From the NCBI RefSeq assembly GCF_007556685.1, contig NZ_VJON01000033.1, forward strand, positions 1 through 33,311: a DNA stretch of 33,311 nucleotides. Reading direction: 5' to 3'. Position 1 is the stretch's first letter. Every line of letters begins with the position of its first letter. Below the pieces are notes generated by a model that was not told where the DNA came from, did not search any database, and saw nothing but the letters and a program-made list of their open reading frames with translations. Both the position numbers and the translations under genes were made by a program. This stretch comes from Tepidimonas charontis. GTDB lineage: Bacteria; Pseudomonadota; Gammaproteobacteria; Burkholderiales; Burkholderiaceae_C. This document shows positions 23,081-30,532 of this stretch, in pieces.

Positions 23081-24934
23081 TCACAGATACGTCGACTTGA
23101 TCGCCCGCCGCCGGCTGGCCTGCGGCGCAGCCGCCGGGCTCACCACGGGCTTGTCCGTCTTGGCCACAGGCTCCTTGGGGATCGCATCAGCCCGCTCATT
23201 AAGCCGCAGCCCCATCGCGATCAAGGCGTGCAGCGCGGCGTAGGCGTACACGCGGCAGTCCAGCGCTTCGTTCCGGCGCCCGGCGTCCTTGACCCACTCG
23301 CGCTTGGGGTGCCCCTTGACGTAGCGGGTGACGCAATGCTCGGCGGTGAGCTGCTCGAACCACGCCAGATCGCGCGAGCGCGGGAAATGCATCGCCCCAG
23401 GGCCAGGCGGGGCCTTGGGCAGGCGCGCGTAGATCGTCTCCTTGGCCGCATCGACCCCCACCGTGAAGAGGTGGATGCGCCCCTTGTTGGCCTTGCCGGG
23501 GCGGCGCGGCCAGATGGGTCGGGGGCCGGCTGCGCCCTTGATGGCGAAGATGCGGCGGCGCTCCTTGCCACGGCAGTAGTCGTAGGCGGCCAGCGTGTGG
23601 TGCCCCCCGGTGTCGATGCAGGCCGCCTCCACGAAGAGCCCCTGCGGCAGCGTGGCGTGCGGGTAGCGCCGGGCGAGATACTCATCCAGATCGGCCCAGA
23701 CCTTGGGCGCAGAAGGATCGCCCCAGATCACCCGGTAGTCCAGGCTCCAGCTCTCCTCATCGCGCCCCCAGCCCACAAGCTCCACTTCCAGCCGGTCGGT
23801 CTGCACGTCCACCCCGGCGGTCAGGATCGCCACCTCCCGCGGGATCGGCTCAAGCCCAAAGTCCTCGCGCCGGCTCATGAGCCCTGCCGGGTCGAGGCTT
23901 TCGCCCAGCCGGTCTTCCCAGGTTTCGGCAAGCTTGGTGTTGACCCAGACCTTAAGCCGGGCCGGATCGTCCTTGGCCGCCACAAAGTCGCGCGCGATCT
24001 CGCCCCAAGCCAGCCACGGGCTGTAGAGGCTGGAGAGGTGAAAGCCCGCCGTCCTGCCATCGCCAGAAGCGGTCGCGCGCCAGCGGCCGGCCGCCAAAAG
24101 GGCGGGCTTTCTCCACTCGGAGTGATGCGTCTCGCAGTAGGGGCAGCGCCAGGCCGCTTCCTCAGGTCTGCCTTCGGGCCAGACGATGTCGCGCCAGGCA
24201 AGGGCCAAGTAGCGCCCGCAGCCGTCGCAGGGCACCTCAAAGACCCGCCGGTCGGACTCCAGGTACGCGCGCTCGATGCGCGAGAGCCCCTTGAGGGTGG
24301 GCGTGGAGCACAGGTAGATCTTCCTGCGCCGGAAGGTCACCGTGCGCTGCATTGCGAGTTCCACCGGATCGCCTTCGCCTTGCACGTCGCCGGGATAGGC
24401 ATCGACCTCATCGAGCATGAGGTAGCGCACCGGCATCGAGCGCAGGCCCACGGCGGAATTGGCCCCGGTCAGGATCAAGACCCCGCCCGGGAACTCCTTC
24501 ATCAAGAGCGTGTTGCCCGAATCGCGGCTTCTCGGGTCTTTGACGCGCTCGGCCAGCTCGGGCGTCGCTTCAATGAGCGCGTCAAGCCGCTGGCGGCTTA
24601 CGCGCTTGGTGGTCTCAAGAGATGGCTCCACCAGCAGCATCGGCCCGGGCGCGTGATGGATGACAAAGCCCACCCAGTTGAGCCCGCACTCGGTCTTGCC
24701 GACTTGGGCGCCGGCCATCAGCACCACGCGCTCGATGGGGCTAGAGGGCGAGAGCGCCTCCATCACTTCGCGCAGGTAAGGGGTTCTGGCCGTCGACCAG
24801 CGCCCCGGCTCGGCGGAGGCCATCGAGGACAGGATGCGGTGGCGGTCGGCCCAGGAGGCCACCGACAGCGGCGGATCGGGCGCAAGCGCCCGCTTCCACG
24901 CCGCGCGCGCAAGGCTTGATCCGTCCAAAGGCAA
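23081..24934 (-). CDS. terL: Terminase large subunit, lambda gpA-like (GpA family)
   Basis: A 617-residue protein; lambda gpA is 641. The ATPase domain has a Walker A-like GAQVGKT at 75-81 and Walker B LMLDEVD at 172-178. CDGC (236-239) and CPYC (264-267) form a zinc-binding pair. The nuclease domain begins near D376 (LTAGVDVQTDRLEVELVGWG) and includes CIDTGGHHT, followed by EALDCRVYAYAALHAL near the C-terminus. It cuts concatemers and pumps DNA through the portal. No ATG is available near the start; TTG 24934 or TTG 24928, after AGGA, must be used. The small subunit gene is 4.8 kb away instead of adjacent. Confidence 0.96.
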   Translation of the reverse strand: MPLDGSSLARAAWKRALAPDPPLSVASWADRHRILSSMASAEPGRWSTARTPYLREVMEALSPSSPIERVVLMAGAQVGKTECGLNWVGFVIHHAPGPMLLVEPSLETTKRVSRQRLDALIEATPELAERVKDPRSRDSGNTLLMKEFPGGVLILTGANSAVGLRSMPVRYLMLDEVDAYPGDVQGEGDPVELAMQRTVTFRRRKIYLCSTPTLKGLSRIERAYLESDRRVFEVPCDGCGRYLALAWRDIVWPEGRPEEAAWRCPYCETHHSEWRKPALLAAGRWRATASGDGRTAGFHLSSLYSPWLAWGEIARDFVAAKDDPARLKVWVNTKLAETWEDRLGESLDPAGLMSRREDFGLEPIPREVAILTAGVDVQTDRLEVELVGWGRDEESWSLDYRVIWGDPSAPKVWADLDEYLARRYPHATLPQGLFVEAACIDTGGHHTLAAYDYCRGKERRRIFAIKGAAGPRPIWPRRPGKANKGRIHLFTVGVDAAKETIYARLPKAPPGPGAMHFPRSRDLAWFEQLTAEHCVTRYVKGHPKREWVKDAGRRNEALDCRVYAYAALHALIAMGLRLNERADAIPKEPVAKTDKPVVSPAAAPQASRRRAIKSTYL

Positions 24935-24984
24935 TTCCTAACGCAACCGGCCAGATTCGCTCGAAAAATTCAACGCCAAAGCGC

Positions 24985-25056
24985 TTGGCTTCTCCCGATC
25001 GTTATGCCGTCATGCGATCCACACGATTGATCAACCACCACGCAAGGAGAAGCCAA
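24985..25056 (+). promoter_or_regulatory. Leader that can pair with the ribosome binding site of the first island gene
   Basis: TTGGCTTCTC at 24985-24994 is perfectly complementary to GAGAAGCCAA at 25047-25056, which covers half of the Shine-Dalgarno AAGGAGA and reaches the base before ATG 25057. If both are on one transcript, a 10-bp stem would close the start site. AAGCGCTTGGCTTCTC at 24979-24994 recurs at 25359-25374 before the second gene. The 122-bp gap here is divergent, between large terminase and the island, and shows no convincing sigma70 promoter in either direction. Confidence 0.5.
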
Positions 25057-25335
25057 ATGGACGCCAAACACGCCGCAAACATCGAAGAAGAACTCGGCAA
25101 CAAGCTCGCCGAGGCCGCGCTGACCATCCTGGTCAGAACCTGCCGCCAGGAAATCCGCGCCTGCGATGACGCCCAGCTCGAAGCGATCTGCCAGGCAATG
25201 CGCGCCGCCGCAAGAGCAGAGCTGGAAAGGTTCTTTGATGACGCAAGAGCCGCGCCCTGGATCGCCACCGCCGCGTTTCAGTCCGCCGCGCTGGGCATCG
25301 CCAATGCCGGCATCGCGGTGTTGCGCAAGGCCTGA
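25057..25335 (+). CDS. Small helical protein of unknown function (island gene 1)
   Basis: A 92-residue protein from ATG 25057 (MDAKHAANIEEELGNKLAEA), seven bases after AAGGAGA. It is mostly helical (ALTILVRTCRQEIRACDDAQ, then AICQAMRAAARAELERFFDD), with an Ala/Ile-rich C-terminus AALGIANAGIAVLRKA. I do not recognise a family. It is the first of five plus-strand genes that oppose the late operon. Its coding properties and the clear ribosome binding site argue for a real gene. The end of the reading frame upstream of the ATG lies in non-coding leader. Confidence 0.75.
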   Translation: MDAKHAANIEEELGNKLAEAALTILVRTCRQEIRACDDAQLEAICQAMRAAARAELERFFDDARAAPWIATAAFQSAALGIANAGIAVLRKA

Positions 25336-25345
25336 CGAGAAACGC

Positions 25346-25372
25346 GAAGCCAAGCAAAAAGCGCTTGGCTTC
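25346..25372 (+). promoter_or_regulatory. 10-bp stem hairpin between island genes 1 and 2
   Basis: GAAGCCAAGC (25346-25355) and GCTTGGCTTC (25363-25372) are perfect inverted repeats around a 7-base loop. No U-run follows, so termination is unlikely. It could be a protein-binding or RNA-processing site. Part of it is a repeat of the leader at 24979-24994. Confidence 0.65.
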
Positions 25373-25429
25373 TCACGCGAACAGCGCGTTCATCACCTCA
25401 CCCAATCACCACGCACCAAGGAGCAGACC

Positions 25430-25675
25430 ATGACCCTGCGCATCCGCCAACCCCAGGTCACCGACACCAACGGCAACGCCCTCGGCACCCGCCTGATCCG
25501 CGTCGAGTTCAACGATCAAGGCCCAGCGACCGTGATGTACGACGGACAGCGTTACGACTTCACCGGCAAGACCGGCACCAACCTCAAAACCGGCTTGGCG
25601 GTGCGCGAGATGGCCACCGTGCGCGATGCGCGCCTGTGGATCAGCCTCGATTGCGAGCACCTGTGGGAAGACTGA
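25430..25675 (+). CDS. Small protein of unknown function (island gene 2)
   Basis: An 81-residue protein from ATG 25430 (MTLRIRQPQVTDTNGNALGT), with AAGGAG at 25418. It looks like a small beta-strand protein: RLIRVEFNDQGPATVMYDGQ, RYDFTGKTGTNLKTGLAVRE, and it ends SLDCEHLWED. The GTRLIRVEF and MYDGQRYDFTGK blocks hint at a compact beta barrel. No family is recognised. It stands between two hairpin/leader elements and the DUF3489 gene. Confidence 0.75.
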   Translation: MTLRIRQPQVTDTNGNALGTRLIRVEFNDQGPATVMYDGQRYDFTGKTGTNLKTGLAVREMATVRDARLWISLDCEHLWED

Positions 25676-25711
25676 CTCGCGCCGATCCATCCAACGACCA
25701 GGAGAAACACC

Positions 25712-26317
25712 ATGTCTGCACAAACCACCCCAATCACCGAACGCCAACTCGATCTCATCACCCGCGCGCATTGCGACGCCGGTGGCCTGATCGAGCCGCT
25801 GCTCGACCTCAAGGGCGGCGCCAAGCTCAAGATGATCGCCAGCCTCGCGCAGCGGGGGTTGATCGAGCAGCAAGGCGGCCAGTGGCGCCTGACCTCGGCA
25901 GCCATCGCCATCATCAAGGGCGAGGCGCAGCCGGAAGATGTCCTGCCGCCGACGGTGGCCACCAGCGTTGCCACGCCGCCGCTGGCCAGCGATCCGGAAC
26001 TGGAAGCAGCGGTCGCCGCCGCCGAAGCCAGCTGGCAGCAGGATCAACCAGACGCCGCACCGAAGCGTGGCCGCGAGCACAGCAAGCAGGCGCTGGTGAT
26101 CGAGATGTTGAAACGCCCCGAGGGTGCCACCATCGCGCAGATCTGCGAAGCCACCGGCTGGCAGCCGCACTCCTTGCGATCCCTGCTCTGCCACGGCCTG
26201 CCCAAGCAGGGCTACCGCATCCTGGCCGAGAAGATGCCAGGCAGCCGCCAGAAACGCTACCGCCTGACCGCCTCAGAGCCCATCGCCCGCGACCCCAAGG
26301 AGGCCGCCCATGACTGA
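25712..26317 (+). CDS. DUF3489 domain protein (island gene 3)
   Basis: A 201-residue protein from ATG 25712, with AGGAGA upstream. Residues 1-75 (ITERQLDLITRAHCDAGGLI, LKMIASLAQRGLIEQQGGQW) look like a winged-helix segment. After an Ala/Pro/Glu linker, residues 120-190 contain the DUF3489 pattern: SKQALVIEMLKRPEGATIAQ, then ICEATGWQPHSLRSLLCHGL, then KQGYRILAEKMP. DUF3489 is a helix-turn-helix-like domain found in prophages and integrated elements. The protein probably binds DNA and may regulate this island; no target is shown by the sequence. Confidence 0.88.
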   Translation: MSAQTTPITERQLDLITRAHCDAGGLIEPLLDLKGGAKLKMIASLAQRGLIEQQGGQWRLTSAAIAIIKGEAQPEDVLPPTVATSVATPPLASDPELEAAVAAAEASWQQDQPDAAPKRGREHSKQALVIEMLKRPEGATIAQICEATGWQPHSLRSLLCHGLPKQGYRILAEKMPGSRQKRYRLTASEPIARDPKEAAHD

Positions 26318-26633
26318 AACCGCCGCCCAGCTGCTGCCCGACCTCATCAACGCCGCGCTCGAATGCATCGATGAGAGGGTCGAGACCGTCACGCGCAACA
26401 AGCATGGCCTCTATACCGAGGAGGATGCCGAAAGCATCCAGCGGGAGCGCCAGATCATCGAGCGCCAGATCGAGCAGCTTGGCCGCCTGCTTCAAGCCGC
26501 GCAGGCCATCGCCAGCATGCGCGCGCCCAGCGTCGAGCAGATCCTGCGCCGCCGCGGCTTTGGCTTTGAAGCCGATCGCATCGCCAATCTGGTGCGCATC
26601 GTCGATGCTCTGGACAAGGAGCGCCAGCCATGA
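26310..26633 (+). CDS. Helical protein of unknown function (island gene 4)
   Basis: A 107-residue protein from ATG 26310, preceded by AAGGAGG inside the DUF3489 gene and overlapping it by eight bases. It is predicted to be coiled coil: EDAESIQRERQIIERQIEQL, then GRLLQAAQAIASMRAPSVEQ, with a C-terminal RRRGFGFEADRIANLVRIVD. The repeated Glu/Gln/Arg heptads suggest oligomer formation. I know no named family. Tight overlap with the next gene implies joint translation. Confidence 0.78.
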   Translation: MTETAAQLLPDLINAALECIDERVETVTRNKHGLYTEEDAESIQRERQIIERQIEQLGRLLQAAQAIASMRAPSVEQILRRRGFGFEADRIANLVRIVDALDKERQP

Positions 26634-26845
26634 AGTGCCGATCCGGCCTGCACGAATGGCTCGACCCAGCAAGCGCCCAACGCTGCTGCGACCCTGGCTG
26701 GAGGCGAGAGCTGCGCTACGGCTTTAACCGGCTGCCCGGCGACGCCGACGATGGCGCTGTGCCCATCCGGGGCACCGGCTGGCGCTGGGTGTGGCACCGG
26801 CTGGCGGCCGATGAGCCGCAGGATGTATCCCCCAATGCGGCCTAA
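26630..26845 (+). CDS. Small Cys/Trp-containing protein (island gene 5)
   Basis: A 71-residue protein whose ATG overlaps the previous stop (ATGA). It starts MKCRSGLHEWLDPASAQRCC and continues RELRYGFNRLP, then GTGWRWVWHRLAADEP. Four Cys/His positions in the first 20 residues (C3, H8, C19, C20) could bind a metal, though the spacing is not that of a known finger. It ends the plus-strand island, 88 bases before the converging methyltransferase gene. Confidence 0.7.
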   Translation: MKCRSGLHEWLDPASAQRCCDPGWRRELRYGFNRLPGDADDGAVPIRGTGWRWVWHRLAADEPQDVSPNAA

Positions 26846-26932
26846 CGCGGCTGGCATCGCCGATGAGACCAGCGGCGACTTGCTGCTGGAGTCCTGACGT
26901 CTGCTCGGCGAGTGAGCGCGCCACTGCAGGCT

Positions 26933-28149
26933 TCAGGCCCCGCCCGCCGCCACCCGGCGGGCTTTCTCTCCTGCCCATTCTTCCCAGCGCCGCACGATCA
27001 CGTCGCAATACTTGGGCTCCAGCTCAATGAGCCGCGCGCGCCGTCCCGTCTTCTCCGCCGCGATCAAGGTCGTGCCCGAGCCGCCAAAGGGGTCGAGCAC
27101 GATGTCGCCCGGCCGGCTGGAATTGCGCATCGCTCGCTCCACGAGCTCCACCGGCTTCATCGTCGGGTGCAGGTCGTTGGCGCGCGGGCGCTTGATCGGC
27201 CACACATCGCCCTGGTCGCGGTCGCCGCACCAGTGGCGGGCAGCCCCCTTGGGCCAGCCATAGAGGATCGGCTCATACTGGCGCTGGTAGTCCGATCTCC
27301 CCAAGGTGAACGTGTCCTTGGCCCAGATGATGAAGGTCGACCAGTGCCCGCCCAGTTCATCGAAGACTTGCCGCAGCGTGTGGATTTCGCTGGAGCTCAT
27401 CGCGATGTAGCACGCGCCATCCAGATGCGCCATCATGAGCGCCAGCGCCTCGCGCAGGAAGGGCGCAAAGCCTTCGCCCAAGTCGTCGTTGGCGATCGGC
27501 CGGCGCTTCAAGCCCTGATGATCGTCCGCGGCGTAGGCGACGTTGTAGGGCGGGTCGGTGAAGACGAGCGCCGCCTTCTCATCCCCCATCAAGGCCTGGT
27601 AGCTCTCAGCCCGCGTGGCATCGCCGCACACGAGCCGGTGCTCGCCCAGGATCCAAACATCGCCCGGCTGGGTGACGGGCTCTTCGGGCGCTTCAGGCAC
27701 CGCGTCATCATCGGTCTGGCCTTGCCGATTCGGCTCTTCTTCGCCCAGGAGATCGGCCAGGGCCTGCTCGTCAAAGCCGATGAGGTCAAGGTCGAAGCCT
27801 TCTGCCTGCAGCTCGTCGAGCTCGATCTTGAGCAGTTCGCCGTCCCACCCCGCCATCTCGGCCAGGCGGTTGTCCGCCAGCACGAGCGCCCGCCGCTGCG
27901 TGGGGGTGAGATGGTCGAGCACCACCACCGGCACCTGCTGCAGGCCAAGCTTCCTTGCGGCAGCAAGCCGCCCGTGCCCGCCACGATCACGCCATCGGAG
28001 CCGGCCAGGATCGGGTTGGTGAAGCCGAATTCCGCAATCGAGGCGGCGATGGCTGCGATCTGTTCCTGCGAGTGCGTGCGGGCGTTCCTGGCGTAGGGAA
28101 TGAGGCGCTCGATGGGCCAGTGCTCGATTCGCTCGGCGAGCCAGTTCAT
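26933..28149 (-). pseudogene. ParB-domain DNA methyltransferase (beta class), with a frameshift
   Basis: The gene starts at ATG 28149, overlapping the upstream methyltransferase stop (ATGA). The N-terminal frame (MNWLAERIEHWPIERLIPYA, then FGFTNPILAGSDGVIVAG) breaks at about 27975-27981, where one base is missing within GGGCACGGG; the paralogue upstream reads on into GHGRLAAARKLGL. The rest continues in another frame: VFTDPPYN (motif IV), WSTFIIWAKDTF and DPFGGSGTTLIAAE (motif I) in the order of beta-class amino methyltransferases. With one base restored it would give 405 residues. The DPPY motif favours N6-adenine methylation. It may be a real inactivation or a sequencing error. Confidence 0.85.
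26942..26970 (+). terminator. Rho-independent terminator at the end of the plus-strand island
   Basis: GCCCGCCG and CGGCGGGC form a perfect 8-bp stem with a 5-base loop, followed by TTTCTCTC. It lies 97 bases after the last island gene, inside the final codons of the converging methyltransferase gene. On the minus strand the stem is followed by GGGG, so it acts on plus-strand transcripts only. Confidence 0.75.
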
Positions 28150-29687
28150 GCCGCGTTTCTCCCCCACGGCTTATACGGCGCAGCATCGCCGAGCTTGGCC
28201 ATACGGTCGTTGAAGACGTCCGACATACGCTTCTTCGAGTCGCCATAGCTTGCCGCCACGACGCCCTCGGGCTCCCGCTCGGCCTTGACCTCCTCCCACG
28301 TCTGACCAGTCGCCTCCAGCACCGGCATCTGCTCCGGGTGGGTCTTGAGCCAGCGGATCACGGCCACATCGACGTATTCCGGGGCGAGTTCCGAGGCGCG
28401 CACGCGGCGGCCGCAGGCCTCGCCCGCGAGGATCGTGGTGCCGGAGCCAGAAAACGGCTCGAAGACGATCTCGCCAGGGTTGCTGTAGGCCTCCATGACG
28501 AACGTCGGCAGACCGATCGGGAACACCGCCGGGTGGTCGATCTCACGTTCGGGGTCGATCGGCCCGCGCTGACGCGTCACCGTGATCACCGAATCCGGAA
28601 TGCGGTAATCCTGGATCGGTCGGTCGGCGTGCGTCCAGTCGTTGGGCCTGCCGTTTTTGTCCCGCAGGCCGCCGCCGCCATTGATCGCGGACAGGTGCGA
28701 ATAGGTGCCCGCCATCTTACACGGCACGATCTTGTTGGGCTTTCTGGCCTCGCGGTTGAAGTGGAAGATGAATTCATGCCGTGGGGCAAGTCTTCCCGCC
28801 CAGTCGCCCGGCACCGTCACCCCCTGATCCCACACATACCAGCCAAAGAAGCGCCAGCCTTGCCGCGGCATCCACTTCAGCCACTCATCCCAGTAAGGAA
28901 TCACCGAGCCGTCGCGGTGCACCAGGCCCAGGTTGACGAGCATCTGCCCATCCTCGCGCATGGCGGCCATCGCCGCGGCAAACACCCCGCGCATGATCGC
29001 ATCCCAGTCCTCGATGCCGCCCGTGGTGTAGTTCCTCTGGTTGGCATAAGGGGGGCTCGTGAAGAGCAAGTGGGCCTTCTCGCCGGCCATCAGCCGGGCA
29101 ATCGCCTCGACGTCGGATGAGTCGGCGCAGATCAGGCGATGCCGCCCCAGCCGCCAGATGTCGCCGGGGCGGCTCGTGACGATCCTGGGAGGAGAGACTT
29201 CCTCATCGAGGTCGGCTTCATCCGCGCCCTCTTCGCTAGCCTCTTCCTCTTCCCCCTCTTCTTCGTCGAACTCGGCCAGATACCGCTCGATCTCGTCCTC
29301 GGCAAAGCCAGTGAGCTCCAGCTCGAAGCCCGCATCCCGCAGCTCGGCCAGTTCCACGGCCAGCATCGCCTCATCCCAGCCAGCATCCAGCGCCAGGCGG
29401 TTGTCCGCCAGGATGTAGGCGCGCTTTTGCGCAGGCGAAAGATGCGCCAGCTCAATGACCGGCACTTGCGCCAAGCCAAGCTTTCTTGCCGCGGCCAAGC
29501 GCCCGTGGCCGGCGATGATGCCGTTCTCACCATCGACAAGGATCGGGTTGGTAAAGCCAAACTCCGCAATCGAGGCGGCGATCCTGTCGATCTGTTCCGG
29601 CGAGTGCGTGCGGGCGTTTCTGGCGTAAGGGATCAACGCCTCCACGGGGCGCAGCTCGATTCGGTCGGCAAGCTTTGGGCTGATCAT
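28146..29687 (-). CDS. ParB-domain DNA methyltransferase (beta class)
   Basis: A 513-residue protein from ATG 29687 (MISPKLADRIELRPVEALIP). The N-terminal ParB/sulfiredoxin-like domain (residues 1-110) contains YARNARTHSPEQIDRIAASI, FGFTNPILVDGENGIIAGHG and RLAAARKLGL. A very acidic linker at about 139-163 follows. The methyltransferase part has motif IV TSPPY at 210-214 and motif I FSGSGTT at 412-418, the beta-class order. SPPY is usual for N4-cytosine methylases, but adenine is possible. Such genes often lie next to terminase genes and may protect phage DNA or mark packaging sites. It overlaps the next ParB-methyltransferase gene by four bases. Confidence 0.94.
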   Translation of the reverse strand: MISPKLADRIELRPVEALIPYARNARTHSPEQIDRIAASIAEFGFTNPILVDGENGIIAGHGRLAAARKLGLAQVPVIELAHLSPAQKRAYILADNRLALDAGWDEAMLAVELAELRDAGFELELTGFAEDEIERYLAEFDEEEGEEEEASEEGADEADLDEEVSPPRIVTSRPGDIWRLGRHRLICADSSDVEAIARLMAGEKAHLLFTSPPYANQRNYTTGGIEDWDAIMRGVFAAAMAAMREDGQMLVNLGLVHRDGSVIPYWDEWLKWMPRQGWRFFGWYVWDQGVTVPGDWAGRLAPRHEFIFHFNREARKPNKIVPCKMAGTYSHLSAINGGGGLRDKNGRPNDWTHADRPIQDYRIPDSVITVTRQRGPIDPEREIDHPAVFPIGLPTFVMEAYSNPGEIVFEPFSGSGTTILAGEACGRRVRASELAPEYVDVAVIRWLKTHPEQMPVLEATGQTWEEVKAEREPEGVVAASYGDSKKRMSDVFNDRMAKLGDAAPYKPWGRNAA

Positions 29688-29714
29688 GCGCTTCTCAAAG
29701 ACCCGCCCTGCGGC

Positions 29715-29749
29715 AAAAAGAACGCCAGCCGGCGCGAAGACCGGCTGGC
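29715..29749 (-). terminator. Strong Rho-independent terminator after the small terminase gene
   Basis: On the minus strand GCCAGCCGG and CCGGCTGGC form a perfect 9-bp stem with an 8-base loop, followed within four bases by TTTTT. It lies 31-56 bases after the small terminase stop and before the first methyltransferase. Transcripts that begin before small terminase should therefore stop here unless antiterminated. Confidence 0.85.
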
Positions 29750-29779
29750 TAACGCACGCAAGGAGGGAGCACAAAAGGG

Positions 29780-30262
29780 TCAAAGGTCCTGCACGAACTC
29801 CGACAGCAGCTCGCGCAGCTCGGTCTCAAGCATCGTCTCCACCGCCACCACGTCCGGATCGTCGGCGATGAGCGCCACCAGCTGCGGCGCAAGCTTGGCG
29901 GGCAGCTGCAGCAGCCGGTCGCGCAAGGCGCGCGCGATGCGAAACTGCTCGATCCTGGCCTCATCGGCCGACACCAGCTTGCCCGCGCGCTCCTCGAACT
30001 CCAGCTTGGCCAGCCGCGCGGCGTAGGCCTCGCGGATGGCGCGGCTTTTGCTGTAGTCGGGGATGGCGCTTGATGGCTCAGGCGCAGCCGCCTCGGCCTT
30101 GGGCAGGCTGCGCGCCTGCGCGCGCGGCTGCCAGCCGGCGTTTCTCGCCGGATCGATGCTGCCGTCGGGCTCCTGCGCGATCTCGCCGCGCGAGATCGCT
30201 TTGCGGATGGCTTCGTGCGACACGCCAAGACTGGCTGCGAATTCGCGTATCGAGACGCCCAT
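29780..30262 (-). CDS. terS: Terminase small subunit, lambda Nu1-like
   Basis: A 160-residue protein from ATG 30262. The N-terminal winged helix (VSIREFAASLGVSHEAIRKA, then ISRGEIAQEPDGSID) resembles Nu1 and the phage DNA-packaging family. Helical segments follow (REAYAARLAKLEFEERAGKL, then ALRDRLLQLPAKLAPQLVAL), and the end is ETELRELLSEFVQDL. It recognises the packaging site and recruits large terminase. An in-frame TTG at 30280 lies inside the AACTGGC repeats and is less likely to be the start. No good ribosome binding site is visible before ATG 30262. Confidence 0.85.
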   Translation of the reverse strand: MGVSIREFAASLGVSHEAIRKAISRGEIAQEPDGSIDPARNAGWQPRAQARSLPKAEAAAPEPSSAIPDYSKSRAIREAYAARLAKLEFEERAGKLVSADEARIEQFRIARALRDRLLQLPAKLAPQLVALIADDPDVVAVETMLETELRELLSEFVQDL

Positions 30263-30271
30263 GCTGTCTGT

Positions 30272-30303
30272 AACTGGCAACTGGCAACTGGCAACTTTTT
30301 TTT
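30272..30303 (-). repeat. Heptamer tandem repeat plus T8 run upstream of small terminase
   Basis: The plus strand has AACTGGC three times in a row from 30272 to 30292, a fourth partial copy (AACT), then eight T (30296-30303). It lies 10-41 bases upstream of the small terminase ATG, on the minus strand reading as an A8 run then TTGCCAG repeats. Lambda-type phages have cos or small-terminase binding sites close to Nu1, so a packaging-site or regulatory role is possible. This is inference. Confidence 0.7.
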
Positions 30304-30490
30304 CGGCTGACGGTAGCGAAACGCGGCGGGCCGCGCCGCCCCGCGCTCAAAAGTCCCAGGAAGGAACCATCAATGCCGTTTGCGCGCGATCGGAGAGCCG
30401 TGGAGCGGTTTTCGTGCGAGGGGTAATGGGGGGGGATATTGGAGACACCCAAAAATCGCGCAAAGGGCGTTTGAGGCGCCCAGGATGTGG

Positions 30491-30528
30491 TTGCCGGAAA
30501 ATCGATTGTATGATATTATCGATGATAT
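30491..30528 (+). promoter_or_regulatory. Promoter and operator of the PIN toxin-antitoxin pair
   Basis: TTGCCG (30491-30496), a 17-bp spacer and TATTAT (30514-30519) make a good sigma70-type promoter. A near-palindrome ATATTATCGATGATAT (30513-30528, one mismatched pair) covers the -10 box and the first start codon. Operators in this position are usual for autoregulated toxin-antitoxin genes. The expected transcription start is within a few bases of ATG 30527, so the message may be leaderless. Confidence 0.6.
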
Positions 30529-30532
30529 GATT

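Noticed and set aside
23075-24919. A 614-codon plus-strand open frame opposite large terminase
   Set aside because: The minus strand encodes a complete GpA terminase with all motifs; the opposite frame has the composition of a GC-rich shadow.
30263-30280. TTG 30280 as start of small terminase
   Set aside because: It lies within the heptamer repeat and has no ribosome binding site; ATG 30262 precedes the conserved winged-helix segment directly.
30373-30426. A 17-codon frame with AGGAAGGA upstream, between small terminase and the PIN toxin
   Set aside because: It is too short to support on sequence alone and has no promoter or recognisable product.
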